A DNA stretch of 64,000 nucleotides from Bacteroidota bacterium (GTDB lineage Bacteria > Bacteroidota > Bacteroidia > Chitinophagales > Chitinophagaceae), in NCBI GenBank assembly GCA_018268015.1, contig JAFDXJ010000027.1, positions 42,896 through 106,895 of the forward strand, read 5' to 3'. Under the pieces are notes generated by a model. It did no database searches and was not told where the DNA came from. It worked only from the letters and a program-made list of their open reading frames with translations. Below are positions 44,666-53,776 of this stretch, piece after piece. Within the stretch, counting starts at the first letter, position 1. Each line of letters opens with the position of its first letter. Both the position numbers and the translations under genes were made by a program.

Positions 44666-44676
44666 TTTTCAGCCAT

Positions 44677-45270
44677 TTATTTTGAACCTGTGGGTAAAAC
44701 ATTTTTCCCATACACTTCATTGATTACATGTGCCATTGTGCCATAGATAGCCGAGAGGCCACAGAAGATTCCTTCAAATCCCGCTATTTTTTTAATGGCT
44801 TCATTCCCTGTAAAATCACCTGCGGCCAGAAGGAAAAATAGTATTGTCAGGGTCAGGAATATGATCTGTAAAAGTGAATTCAATTTGAGGGTTGCTATAA
44901 ACATAAAAAAAGTAAAGATGCCCCAGAGCAATAAATACCAGCCCATGCCGGAAGAAGATGTTTTCAAATTTGCTCCCATTGAGGTATTGGGTAATAAGAT
45001 GAGTGCGACTAATGAAAGCCAGAACATCCCATAGGCTGTAAAAGCAGTGGCACCAAATGTGTTATTTTTTTTCCATTCCTGAATGCCGGCAATTACCTGG
45101 GCTAATCCCCCCATAAATATACCCATTGAAAGAATCATGCTGCTAAGTTCAATGAGCCCGGCATTATGCAGGTTAAGTAATACAGTGGTCATGCCAAATC
45201 CTAAAAGGCCCAATGGAGCCGGGTTAGCCGTTAATTCCACAAAGGAGCTTGCCTGACTGTTGTCGTTCAT
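44677..45270 (-). CDS. acetate uptake transporter of the GPR1/FUN34/SatP family
   Basis: The 197-residue protein has six membrane helices and the family signature NPAPLGLLGFGMTTVLLNL near residue 16; GIFMGGLAQVIAGIQEWKKNNTFGATAF is also typical. Members such as SatP (YaaH) carry acetate and succinate with protons. The last helix region contains LSAIYGTMAHVINEVYGK. It is a single-gene unit with a weak TATTTTCA box upstream. Confidence 0.92.
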   Translation of the reverse strand: MNDNSQASSFVELTANPAPLGLLGFGMTTVLLNLHNAGLIELSSMILSMGIFMGGLAQVIAGIQEWKKNNTFGATAFTAYGMFWLSLVALILLPNTSMGANLKTSSSGMGWYLLLWGIFTFFMFIATLKLNSLLQIIFLTLTILFFLLAAGDFTGNEAIKKIAGFEGIFCGLSAIYGTMAHVINEVYGKNVLPTGSK

Positions 45271-45596
45271 AAAGGATGTTTTAAGTTGAAAATTGAAAAT
45301 ACATCAATTTTTTTATTGGATACCGGTCGGGAAAAAAAATTTGAGAAGTAAAAAAAGGAAATTCATTGCGCTATAGTGATTTTATAAGCATGAAAAAGCA
45401 ATTTGTGCCGTGCTTCCCGGAAATTATGATGAAGGCTATCATTTTAAAACATTTAGATCATCGATTCTTAAAGTTGTCTTGATGATCCCAACAAAAAAAT
45501 AGATGCCGATTCCGAAGAGATGAAGAGGGCTTTTATCAAAAGATGTTAAATCAATTTCAAAAATTTTATTTTCAAATATTTTTGCAAAAAGTTTCC
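45271..45596. other. intergenic stretch before the PLP-enzyme gene
   Basis: It contains a TAnnTTTG box near its right end and an unsupported 30-codon ORF at 45390-45482. I see no RNA motif or repeat that I can name. Confidence 0.5.
45577..45584 (+). promoter_or_regulatory. TAnnTTTG promoter box of the PLP-enzyme gene
   Basis: TATTTTTG ends 12 bases before ATG 45597 and falls inside the longer open frame. It therefore supports 45597 as the true start. Confidence 0.5.
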
Positions 45597-46769
45597 ATGG
45601 ATGAATTATCCTTTATATTGAATGAACTTGGTGAGCACCGGGACGATTATTATAGATCTATTGCGCCACCAATTATTCAGACAAGCAATTTTGCTTTTCA
45701 TACAGTTGAAGAATTGCGAAAAAGTTTTGAAGACGAGTATAGCACCTGGCTTTATAGCAGGGGGAAAAACCCAACTGTTGAAATATTGAAAGAAAAACTG
45801 GCTGCCCTTGATGGCGCGGAAGATTGCCTTGTTTTTAATAGTGGCGCCGCGGCTATTTTTGCTGCTGTTTTATCTCAGGTAAAAAGTGGTGATCATATCG
45901 TAAGTGTAGAAGGCGTTTATACATGGGCCCGTAAAATGTTTGATATTATTTTGCCAAGGTTTAATGTCAGCACAACTTATATAGATGGAAGAGCATTGGA
46001 AAATTTCAGGTCAGCTACAAAAGCCAATACGGTATTATATTATTTAGAAAGTCCTAATAGCTGGAGTTTTGCATTACAGGATCTGGCTGAAGTGGCAAAA
46101 TTGGCGAAAGAGAAAAACATTACTACAATATGTGACAATAGCTATTGCACACCTTTATTTCAACGGCCGATAGATTTTGGAATTGACCTGGTTTTACAGT
46201 CTGCAACAAAATATATTGGCGGGCATAGTGATACCATTGCCGGAGTACTTTGCGGGAAAAAAGAAACCATCAAAAAAATATTCAATAGTGAATACTTAAA
46301 TGTGGGAAGTGGAATTCAGCCTTTTAATGCCTGGCTGTTAATTAGAGGATTAAGAACTTTAAGAACCAGACTCGATGCCTCGGCAGCTAATGTGTTGGAA
46401 GTAATCAAATACTTAAAAACAGAGCCATTGGTGGAAAAAATTATTTTTCCTTTTGATGAAAGCTTTGAACAATATGCACTTGCAAGAAAGCAAATGAAAA
46501 ATGCCGGTGGGTTGTTTAGTTTTATTATTAAGGCGAAATCTGCCAATGAAATTGAATTATTTTGCAATTCGCTGCAGCATATTTTGATAGCCATAAGTTG
46601 GGGAGGCCATGAAAGCCTTATTGTGCCTGCATGCGCATCTATTCCAAATCAAAGCTTTGACAGACAAAATCCGGAACATAGAATGCTCCGTTTTTATGTG
46701 GGCCTGGAAGAACCGGCTTATATCATTCAGGATCTTCAACAAGCATTTGAAAAATTAAAGCCTGTTTAA
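45597..46769 (+). CDS. Cys/Met-metabolism PLP-dependent enzyme (cystathionine gamma-synthase-like)
   Basis: The 390-residue protein is a fold-type I PLP enzyme of the trans-sulfuration group. It has PPIIQTSNFAF near the N-terminus and YSRGKNPTVEILKEKLAALDGAE. The phosphate-binding VFNSGAAAIFAAVLSQ is present, and Asp180 lies in ICDNSYCTP. The PLP lysine is Lys205 in QSATKYIGGHSD. Candidates are cystathionine gamma-synthase or lyase, or methionine gamma-lyase; key specificity residues cannot be decided by eye. The frame extends 18 codons upstream, but a promoter box lies there. Confidence 0.9.
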   Translation: MDELSFILNELGEHRDDYYRSIAPPIIQTSNFAFHTVEELRKSFEDEYSTWLYSRGKNPTVEILKEKLAALDGAEDCLVFNSGAAAIFAAVLSQVKSGDHIVSVEGVYTWARKMFDIILPRFNVSTTYIDGRALENFRSATKANTVLYYLESPNSWSFALQDLAEVAKLAKEKNITTICDNSYCTPLFQRPIDFGIDLVLQSATKYIGGHSDTIAGVLCGKKETIKKIFNSEYLNVGSGIQPFNAWLLIRGLRTLRTRLDASAANVLEVIKYLKTEPLVEKIIFPFDESFEQYALARKQMKNAGGLFSFIIKAKSANEIELFCNSLQHILIAISWGGHESLIVPACASIPNQSFDRQNPEHRMLRFYVGLEEPAYIIQDLQQAFEKLKPV

Positions 46770-46848
46770 AATACCTAATAACCTTTACTTAATCCGTTCA
46801 TAACATATCCTTTTTTTAAAACATTCTGATTTATTTATTTTGATCCCG

Positions 46849-48273
46849 ATGAAAAAAATTGCATTAATACTTTTAATCACTTTGCCTGCAAGCCTTATAG
46901 CTCAGGAAAAATGGAGCTTACGTCGTTGTGTGGAATATGCCATGCAAAATAATATTTCCGTTCAGCAGGCAGATGTACAAGCAAGGATTGCAGCTTTACA
47001 GGTAAAGCAGGCCCAGCTCAATCAATACCCTAATTTAAATTTTAATACAAACCTGAGTTTGCAATTCGGGCGGTCTATTGACCCGACCAGCAACCAGTTC
47101 ACCACTTCAAAATTCTTTTCTCAGAATTATGGCATTAATGGTGGTATCCAGATATTAAATTGGGGCAAACTGAAAAATACGGTTTCTTTTTCCCGCTTTA
47201 ATGCACAGGCAGCACTTGAAGATATGAAGAAAGCCGCCAATGACATTGCATTGAATGTGGCCAATTTTTATTTGCAGGTATTACTCTCAAATGAACAAAT
47301 TCAAGTGAGTGAAATACAAATAAATCAGACGCAGGCGCAATATGATTTTACCAAAAAGAAAGTAGATGCCGGTGCATTGCCTGAATTGAATCTGGCTGAA
47401 ATAGAATCTCAACTTGCTACCGACAGCAGCAACCTGATTACAGCCAAAGCAGCCTATACGCAAAATATTTTATCATTAAAAGGTTTATTAAATATTGATG
47501 CAGCTTTGCCATTTGATATTGAAACGCCTCCCGTTGAATCAATACCACTGGAAACATTTGGAGCGTTGCAGCCGGATGTTGTCTATCAACTGGCCATGAT
47601 GAACCAGCCGGAACAAAAAGCTTTTGCATTGCGCATTCAAGGCGCTGAGACCAATATTAAAATTAATAAATCATCCATGTATCCATCTCTATCGGGATTT
47701 TATGGATTAGGCTCAGCATATAATAACCAGGCTATACGTGTCATTGGCTCACAAATGATCAATGTGCCTATTGGTAATGTGAATGTGGGCGGTACAAATT
47801 ATGATGTTTACCCAAATTCACCCTATGTGGTGAATACATATGGGAAAGCGCCTTATTTCAATCAATTGAATAATAACTTTAATCAAAATATTGGCTTGAC
47901 CTTATCTATCCCCATTTTTCAAAACGGAAATGCCAGAATGAATTATGAAAGAAGCAAATTGGATTTATCCAATATGCAATTGCAAAAATTACAGGCAGAT
48001 CAAACTTTGAAAACAAATATTTATACAGCTTACGCCAATGCAGTTTCTTCTTTTGAAAAATATATGGTAGGCACAAAACAAGTGGAAGCTGCACAAAAGA
48101 CTTATGATTTTGCACAAAAAAGATACGAAGTTGGTTTATTGACCACTTTTGAATTGTTAACTGATCAAAATAATTTATTGCTGGCAAAATTGCAACAAAT
48201 GACCAGTCATTATGATTATATATTCAAGATGAAAGTTCTGGAATATTATAAAGGAGAAGGTTTAAAATTATAG
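46849..48273 (+). CDS. TolC-family outer-membrane efflux protein
   Basis: The 474-residue protein has a signal peptide ending about SLIAQ and then the two OEP repeats of TolC. WSLRRCVEYAMQNNISVQQADVQ and KKVDAGALPELNLAEIESQLA mark the first half; QKRYEVGLLTTFELLTDQNNLL marks the second. Long amphipathic helices and beta segments make the trans-periplasmic channel. I start at MKKIALILL; the frame also has an earlier TTG. The gene for the periplasmic adaptor follows 25 bases downstream, so the two form an operon. Confidence 0.94.
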   Translation: MKKIALILLITLPASLIAQEKWSLRRCVEYAMQNNISVQQADVQARIAALQVKQAQLNQYPNLNFNTNLSLQFGRSIDPTSNQFTTSKFFSQNYGINGGIQILNWGKLKNTVSFSRFNAQAALEDMKKAANDIALNVANFYLQVLLSNEQIQVSEIQINQTQAQYDFTKKKVDAGALPELNLAEIESQLATDSSNLITAKAAYTQNILSLKGLLNIDAALPFDIETPPVESIPLETFGALQPDVVYQLAMMNQPEQKAFALRIQGAETNIKINKSSMYPSLSGFYGLGSAYNNQAIRVIGSQMINVPIGNVNVGGTNYDVYPNSPYVVNTYGKAPYFNQLNNNFNQNIGLTLSIPIFQNGNARMNYERSKLDLSNMQLQKLQADQTLKTNIYTAYANAVSSFEKYMVGTKQVEAAQKTYDFAQKRYEVGLLTTFELLTDQNNLLLAKLQQMTSHYDYIFKMKVLEYYKGEGLKL

Positions 48274-48298
48274 CATCACCAAAGAAATCATTCATACA

Positions 48299-49678
48299 AT
48301 GAGCAAGAGTTTAAAATGGATTATCATTATTTTATCGGCCGTTATAGTTTTGCTGATAGTATTAAAAGCAACGGGTGTATTAGGTAAAGATGAAGGCATA
48401 CAAGTAACCGCAGAAAAAGCGGAAAACCGAACGATTACCGAAGTGGTAACAGCAAGTGGTAAAGTTTTCCCGGAAATAGAAGTGAAGGTAAGTCCCGATA
48501 TTTCCGGTGAGATTGTAGAGCTGAATGTTCAGGAGGGAGATACAGTAAGAAAAGGACAGGTGCTTGCTAAAATATATGCTGATATTTATGAATCACAAAG
48601 ACAGCAGGCGGCAGCAGTCGTTTCCCAGTCGGAAGCTCAAGTGAATAATTCCAAAGCACAGTTGGATGCCTTACAAGCCACATTAGACCAGGCGCAATCA
48701 GCCTATAACCGGCAGAAAAAATTATTGACAGAGAAGGTCATTTCTCAATCAGAGTTTGAACAGGCTGAGCAGGCATTTCTTTCTGCAAAAGCACAATTTG
48801 CAGCAGCAAAAGCCAGTATCAGTGCAAATAAAGCAAATGTTCTTAGTGCTGAAGCCAGTTTAACAAGGGCTGATAAAGATATGAGCCGGGCTACCATCAC
48901 AGCGCCAATGGATGGTGTCATTAGTTTATTGGCCGTGAAAAAAGGAGAACGCGTTGCTGGAAATAGTTTCAATATCGGTACCGAAATGATGCGAATTGCA
49001 GATCTAAATAGTATTGAAGCTCAAGTGGATGTCGGAGAAAATGATATTCCAAAAGTAAAACTGGGCGATACGGCTCTTGTAGAAGTAGATGCATTTACAG
49101 GTAGAAAATTTAAAGGGATCGTATATAAAATTGCAAATCCTGTTAGTAATGCACTCTCCTCTGCAGCCAGCTCTGCAACTGTTACCAATTACCAGGTACA
49201 TATCAGAATTTTACCGGATTCTTATAAAGACCTGATGGTAAAAGGACAGCCATTTCCATTCAGACCAAATATGACAGCCAGTGCGGATATTCAAACACAA
49301 ACACATTTAAATGCACTCTCGGTTCCATTAAATGCGGTAACTACAAGAGATAAAAAAGCAAACAAGACGAATAATATTAACCAATCAAACACAAATAATT
49401 CCATCAATACAAATGATGACAATAATGGTAATGATGATGATATTGAAGAAGTAGTCTTTGTTGTGGGCAATGATGGTATGGTACATAAAAAACCGGTTAA
49501 AACGGATATACAGGATATCAATTATATTCAAATTTTAAGTGGCATTAAAGCAGGGGAAATGATCGTGACCGGGCCTTATGATGTATTAAGTAAGCAATTG
49601 GCAGATAGTACAAAAGTAAAGGTCGTCTCGAAAGAAACATTGTTGCAGGCTTTTAAGAAAACGGACACCAAGAATTAA
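48299..49678 (+). CDS. periplasmic adaptor subunit of an efflux pump (HlyD/MacA-like)
   Basis: The 459-residue protein has one N-terminal helix (about 5-25) and then the adaptor plan. The biotinyl-lipoyl half-domain is VSPDISGEIVELNVQEGDTV, a coiled-coil hairpin spans about 95-200, and the second lipoyl half is ITAPMDGVISLLAVKKGERV. A beta-barrel domain follows. Near residue 350 lies a low-complexity Asn/Asp-rich insert. It bridges an inner-membrane pump and the TolC-like channel encoded upstream. No ABC or RND permease follows; the next gene is gpsA behind a strong terminator, so the pump partner is encoded elsewhere. Confidence 0.93.
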   Translation: MSKSLKWIIIILSAVIVLLIVLKATGVLGKDEGIQVTAEKAENRTITEVVTASGKVFPEIEVKVSPDISGEIVELNVQEGDTVRKGQVLAKIYADIYESQRQQAAAVVSQSEAQVNNSKAQLDALQATLDQAQSAYNRQKKLLTEKVISQSEFEQAEQAFLSAKAQFAAAKASISANKANVLSAEASLTRADKDMSRATITAPMDGVISLLAVKKGERVAGNSFNIGTEMMRIADLNSIEAQVDVGENDIPKVKLGDTALVEVDAFTGRKFKGIVYKIANPVSNALSSAASSATVTNYQVHIRILPDSYKDLMVKGQPFPFRPNMTASADIQTQTHLNALSVPLNAVTTRDKKANKTNNINQSNTNNSINTNDDNNGNDDDIEEVVFVVGNDGMVHKKPVKTDIQDINYIQILSGIKAGEMIVTGPYDVLSKQLADSTKVKVVSKETLLQAFKKTDTKN

Positions 49679-49689
49679 TGAATCAGACG

Positions 49690-49720
49690 AAGAGCCGGGA
49701 ATCCATCTCCCGGCTCTTTT
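49690..49720 (+). terminator. rho-independent terminator after the TolC-HlyD operon
   Basis: AGAGCCGGGA and TCCCGGCTCT (49691-49717) form a perfect ten-pair stem around a seven-base loop; an A-T pair extends it. T-rich sequence follows. It starts 11 bases after the stop. Confidence 0.9.
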
Positions 49721-49752
49721 GTTTTTATACAATAAAGCGTTTCGTATGTTTG
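49718..49752 (+). promoter_or_regulatory. promoter of gpsA
   Basis: TTTG (49718-49721), 23 bases, TATGTTTG (49745-49752). The ATG is 19 bases further on. The -33 box overlaps the T-tract of the upstream terminator. Confidence 0.52.
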
Positions 49753-49771
49753 TGTAACAAAAAAGTTGAAT

Positions 49772-50776
49772 ATGAAATTTGGTGTCATCGGAAGTGGAAG
49801 TTGGGCAACAGCTCTGGCCAAGATACTGACTGACGGGAAAAATAAAATTAACTGGTGGATTCGTAATACCGATACGATCAATTATTTGCAGGAGCGTAAT
49901 CACAATCCGCATTACCTCAGTAAAGCATATTTTGAAAAAGGATCTATTACACTAAGTGATAGTATTCATTTTGTTATAGAAAAGTCGGATGTATTGGTGA
50001 TAGCAGTCCCTTCAGCTTATATTCAAGATGTTATGGGCGGCTTGAATAAGGATGTCTTTAAAAATAAAAAAATTATTTCGGCAGTTAAAGGCTTACTGCC
50101 TGTGAAGAACCTGTTGCTGAGCGAGTTTTTAAAGAAAGAGTTTTCATTTCCCTTAGCCGATTACTTTGCGATTTTAGGTCCCTGCCATGCAGAAGAAGTA
50201 TCGGCAGAAAAACTTTCATACCTGACTTTTTCAGGAATGGATAAGAAAATGGCTGAACAACTTTCTGCTCATTTTAGAACTCCTTACATAAATACCATTA
50301 TTAATGGAGATATCCGCGGAACGCAATATGCTGCGGTACTGAAAAATATCTATGCATTAGGTGCGGGTATTGCTCATGGCCTAGATTATGGAGATAATTT
50401 TTTAAGTGTATATATTGCCAATAGCGCCAATGAAATGGTACGCTTTCTGCGAAAAGCCAAAATTGAAAATCATACTACAGAAGATATTATTAATTATGCC
50501 GCATCTGTTTATTTGGGCGATTTATTGGTAACATGTTATTCTTTGTACAGTCGTAACCGCACCTTTGGTAATATGATTGGTAAAGGTTATTCCGTTAAGT
50601 CAGCACAATTGGAATTAAATATGATTGCTGAAGGGTACAATGCCAGTCGATGTGTTTTCGATATCAATAAAACAATAGCGGCAGAAACCCCCATAGCCGA
50701 TAATATTTATCGTATATTATGGGAAAACCTGCCTGCAAAAGAAGGCTTTAAAATTATTGAATCAGCCCTTACCTGA
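49772..50776 (+). CDS. gpsA: glycerol-3-phosphate dehydrogenase [NAD(P)+]
   Basis: The 334-residue protein opens with the nucleotide loop MKFGVIGSGSWATALAKIL. VLVIAVPSAYIQDVM, SAVKGLLP and ILGPCHAEEVS follow. The catalytic lysine is in QYAAVLKNIYALGAGIAHGL, with NSANEMVRFL after it. It reduces dihydroxyacetone phosphate to sn-glycerol 3-phosphate for phospholipid synthesis. I start at ATG 49772; an in-frame TTG two codons earlier is less likely. Its end overlaps the end of hemW on the other strand by 15 bases. Confidence 0.95.
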   Translation: MKFGVIGSGSWATALAKILTDGKNKINWWIRNTDTINYLQERNHNPHYLSKAYFEKGSITLSDSIHFVIEKSDVLVIAVPSAYIQDVMGGLNKDVFKNKKIISAVKGLLPVKNLLLSEFLKKEFSFPLADYFAILGPCHAEEVSAEKLSYLTFSGMDKKMAEQLSAHFRTPYINTIINGDIRGTQYAAVLKNIYALGAGIAHGLDYGDNFLSVYIANSANEMVRFLRKAKIENHTTEDIINYAASVYLGDLLVTCYSLYSRNRTFGNMIGKGYSVKSAQLELNMIAEGYNASRCVFDINKTIAAETPIADNIYRILWENLPAKEGFKIIESALT

Positions 50777-51913
50777 GGCGTGAATGATTTCTTCCCGAAA
50801 GAGGTCTGCAGCAATTCCATCTGCAAAAAATTTTCCTTTCCGGGTTAATGTATAATGACCGGCTCTTAATTTAATATTCCCTGCTTCTATCCATTTTTTT
50901 ATATCATTCAAAAACCCTGCTACATCAACATCTCCGGAATATTTATTAATTTTTTCTAAGGATATACCTGTAGAAGTTCTTAAGGAAGTCATGATCCATT
51001 CATTAAATTTTTGCGTAGCCGTTAAATATTCAATTTCAAAGAAGGGTAGGGTGTTGTTTACATTCTTTATATACAATGCATTATTTGAAATATTCCATTG
51101 CCTGCTCTCTCCATTATAAGAATGGGCTGAAGGGCCCAGTCCCAGGTATTCTTTATTAAGCCAATAACTGCTGTTATGCCTGCTTTCAAAACCCGGTTGG
51201 GCAAAATTGGATATTTCATAATGGTGGTAATTTGCAGCCCTCATTTTTTTAACCAGTTGATGAAATTGAGCGCTTTGCACGCCCTCATCCACATCCTCTT
51301 TTTTATGCTGCCGGATCATTTGATGCAAAGCTGTTTTGGGCTCAACAGTTAATGCATAGCAGGAAATATGTGGAATATTAAAGCGGATGGCATTAAGCAG
51401 GTTTTCAGCCCATTCTTTATTACTTAACCCTGGTATGCCATAGATTAAATCAATTGAAAAATTTGTGAATCCCGCATTCCGTATTAAATCAATACATTTT
51501 TCCGCTTGTATGGCAGAATGAGATCGGTTCATCCATTGCAAATGTTTTTCAAAAAATGATTGAATGCCCACACTCAGACGATTGATGCCAATTGTTTTCC
51601 ATTCAGCCAATGACACCGCTGATATATCATCCGGGTTTGCTTCTAAAGTGATTTCAACACCGGGGCTTATGGAGAAATTTTTTTCAAGAGTTTCAATTAT
51701 TTTACTCAAAGCATTTGTGCCTATGCAAGAAGGCGTGCCCCCGCCAAAATAGATCGTATCTACCGGGGTTGACAAATAATTTTTTCTTTCCGCCGCTTCC
51801 CTGCATATTGTAAGGATTATTTCTTCTGTGTTTTTCAGTTGAGTGGAGAAATGAAAATTACAATAAAAACATGCTTGCCTGCAAAATGGAATATGAATAT
51901 AAATACCAGCCAT
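50762..51913 (-). CDS. hemW: radical SAM heme chaperone HemW
   Basis: The 383-residue protein starts MAGIYIHIPFCRQACFYC, with the radical SAM motif Cx3Cx2C (CRQACFYC) followed by NFH, as in HemW and the HemN group. FGGGTPSCIG is the next SAM-binding segment, and the middle has LSVGIQSFFEKHL and FSIDLIYGIPGLS. The C-terminal domain has YWLNKEYLGLGPSAHSY. HemW binds heme and inserts it into respiratory enzymes; it is not a coproporphyrinogen oxidase. I start at 51913 rather than the upstream ATG at 51964 because the family begins here. Confidence 0.93.
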   Translation of the reverse strand: MAGIYIHIPFCRQACFYCNFHFSTQLKNTEEIILTICREAAERKNYLSTPVDTIYFGGGTPSCIGTNALSKIIETLEKNFSISPGVEITLEANPDDISAVSLAEWKTIGINRLSVGIQSFFEKHLQWMNRSHSAIQAEKCIDLIRNAGFTNFSIDLIYGIPGLSNKEWAENLLNAIRFNIPHISCYALTVEPKTALHQMIRQHKKEDVDEGVQSAQFHQLVKKMRAANYHHYEISNFAQPGFESRHNSSYWLNKEYLGLGPSAHSYNGESRQWNISNNALYIKNVNNTLPFFEIEYLTATQKFNEWIMTSLRTSTGISLEKINKYSGDVDVAGFLNDIKKWIEAGNIKLRAGHYTLTRKGKFFADGIAADLFREEIIHASGKG

Positions 51914-51920
51914 GTGATGA

Positions 51921-51928
51921 TACTTTTG
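51921..51928 (+). promoter_or_regulatory. TAnnTTTG promoter box of the BamA/TamA-like gene
   Basis: TACTTTTG matches the -7 box, 18 bases before the ATG at 51947, in the gap to the divergent hemW. Confidence 0.48.
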
Positions 51929-51946
51929 TAAAATTGTACCCGGATA

Positions 51947-53737
51947 ATGCCAAAAATAATTCAATATAGCAGATCCCTTATTTTAATGTTGTTCACTTGT
52001 TTTTCTGTAAAAACTTTTGGACAGAACAATCAAATATATCTACATATAACACCCGTGGATCAGGCTGCATTGCTTTTTTCAAAACAAAATAAAGATACCG
52101 TTTTTAACAGCCGGCAATTCGCATTTGAATTTATTGACAAGCTCCCCAAAAACTTACAGGCGCAGGGATATATTTCATCATCCATAGATACCTTCTATAT
52201 GATACAGGATACACTCCAAATTCATTTATTCCTGGGTCAAAAATATCTTTGGGGCAACCTGAGAGCAAATGAAGATGACTGGCCGGTTTTGAACCAGGCC
52301 GGTATTTATAAAAATGATTGGATGAAAAGGCCTTTTGATCCTTTGCTGGTACAAAATGCTTATAAAAAATTATTGGATTATTATGAAAATAATGGCCATC
52401 CCTTTGCTAGAGTAACTTTAGATAGCATTACGATACATCAGCAAACCATCAGTGGTAAACTCATTCTTTCACCCGGTCGAATATATTATCTTGATACGAT
52501 CCTGATAAAGGGGAATGCTAAAATTTCAAATGTCTTTTTGTGGCATTTTTTGAATCTGCAACCACACACTTTATATAACCAATCCGGGCTGGATAGGATC
52601 AATAAACGTATCCAGGAATTACCCTATATACAACAATTACAGCCATGGGAACTAAAAATGTTAAATACCGGGGCGGAATTGAATTTATATCTTGAAAATA
52701 AAAAAAGCAATCAGGTTGATGTTTTGGTTGGCCTATTACCTTCAGGAACAAACGATGGGAAATTTTTATTGACAGGAGAAGCAAATTTGGATATGAGAAA
52801 CCCTTTTGGCTACGGGGAAACTTTGACCCTTAATTGGCAGCAATTGCAAAATAAATCTCCACGACTGAATATATTTTTTGCGCGACCTTATATTTTTAAA
52901 TCTTCATTTGGAATTAATGGTGGTTTTCAATTGTATAAGAAAGATTCATCTTACTTAAATATTCAGGCACAATTCGGTTTTCAATACTTACTGTCATCAA
53001 AGCAATCCGGATCGGTTTATCTAAAATGGGCCAGGACCAATCTTTTAGATGTGGACACACTGTTTGTAAAAACGACGCATCAATTGCCGGATGTATCAGA
53101 CCTGAGTACTGCCAGCCTTGTTTTGCAATATGATTTTAATAATACGGATTATCGTTTTAATCCGCGAAAAGGGAATGAGTTGCAATTGCAGACGGGTTTT
53201 GGGAAAAAACTCATACGCAAGAACAATACCATACTTCAGTTAAAAGATACCGGGTTTAATTTTGATCATTTATACGACACGGTTCAGTTGAATACATACC
53301 AGGCTTTTTTAAAGGCTTCAGCTACGCACTATTTTCCACTTGGGAAACAATCCACTTTCAAAACGACCATTTATGGAGGCATTTATCAGTCACCGCATTA
53401 TTATTTGAACGAACTTTTTCAAATTGGCGGCTATAAGATTTTAAGAGGTTTTGATGAAGAAAGTATTTATTGCAACAGGTATGCCGTGGGTAGTTTGGAA
53501 TATCGTTATCTGCTGGGTCAAAATTCAGCATTATTTGGGTTTACAGATTTTGGGTATACTTTTTTTAAAAATTCATTACTTCAATATCAGCATACGTATA
53601 TTGGAATTGGTGGCGGTATAGCCTTTGAAACCAATGCAGGGATTTTTAATATCTCATATGCTATTGGAAAAAGGGATGATGTAAAACTTGATTTTAGGCA
53701 ATCCAAAATACATATCGGATTTATCAGCTTATTTTGA
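51947..53737 (+). CDS. BamA/TamA-like (Omp85) outer-membrane protein
   Basis: The 596-residue protein has a signal peptide (to about 25). A periplasmic part with POTRA-like segments follows (YKKLLDYYENNGHPFARVTLDSI and KGNAKISNVFLWHFLNLQ). A C-terminal barrel has TGEANLDMRNPFGYGETLTLNW and the conserved region QIGGYKILRGFDEESI, where RGFDEE is the RGF-type loop-6 motif of Omp85 proteins. The last strand ends in LF. It likely inserts or exports outer-membrane components, but it is shorter than BamA, with perhaps two POTRA units. The neighbours do not narrow this further. Confidence 0.85.
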   Translation: MPKIIQYSRSLILMLFTCFSVKTFGQNNQIYLHITPVDQAALLFSKQNKDTVFNSRQFAFEFIDKLPKNLQAQGYISSSIDTFYMIQDTLQIHLFLGQKYLWGNLRANEDDWPVLNQAGIYKNDWMKRPFDPLLVQNAYKKLLDYYENNGHPFARVTLDSITIHQQTISGKLILSPGRIYYLDTILIKGNAKISNVFLWHFLNLQPHTLYNQSGLDRINKRIQELPYIQQLQPWELKMLNTGAELNLYLENKKSNQVDVLVGLLPSGTNDGKFLLTGEANLDMRNPFGYGETLTLNWQQLQNKSPRLNIFFARPYIFKSSFGINGGFQLYKKDSSYLNIQAQFGFQYLLSSKQSGSVYLKWARTNLLDVDTLFVKTTHQLPDVSDLSTASLVLQYDFNNTDYRFNPRKGNELQLQTGFGKKLIRKNNTILQLKDTGFNFDHLYDTVQLNTYQAFLKASATHYFPLGKQSTFKTTIYGGIYQSPHYYLNELFQIGGYKILRGFDEESIYCNRYAVGSLEYRYLLGQNSALFGFTDFGYTFFKNSLLQYQHTYIGIGGGIAFETNAGIFNISYAIGKRDDVKLDFRQSKIHIGFISLF

Positions 53738-53765
53738 CAGATATAGCCCGCACGTATTATTTTTG
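53733..53765 (+). promoter_or_regulatory. promoter of the DUF4271 gene
   Basis: TTTG (53733-53736), 21 bases, TATTTTTG (53758-53765). The ATG is 12 bases further on. Confidence 0.58.
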
Positions 53766-53776
53766 CGGCTGATGCT

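Noticed and set aside
45390..45482. 30-codon ORF upstream of the PLP-enzyme gene
   Set aside because: No family match or coupling; the promoter of the real gene lies further downstream.
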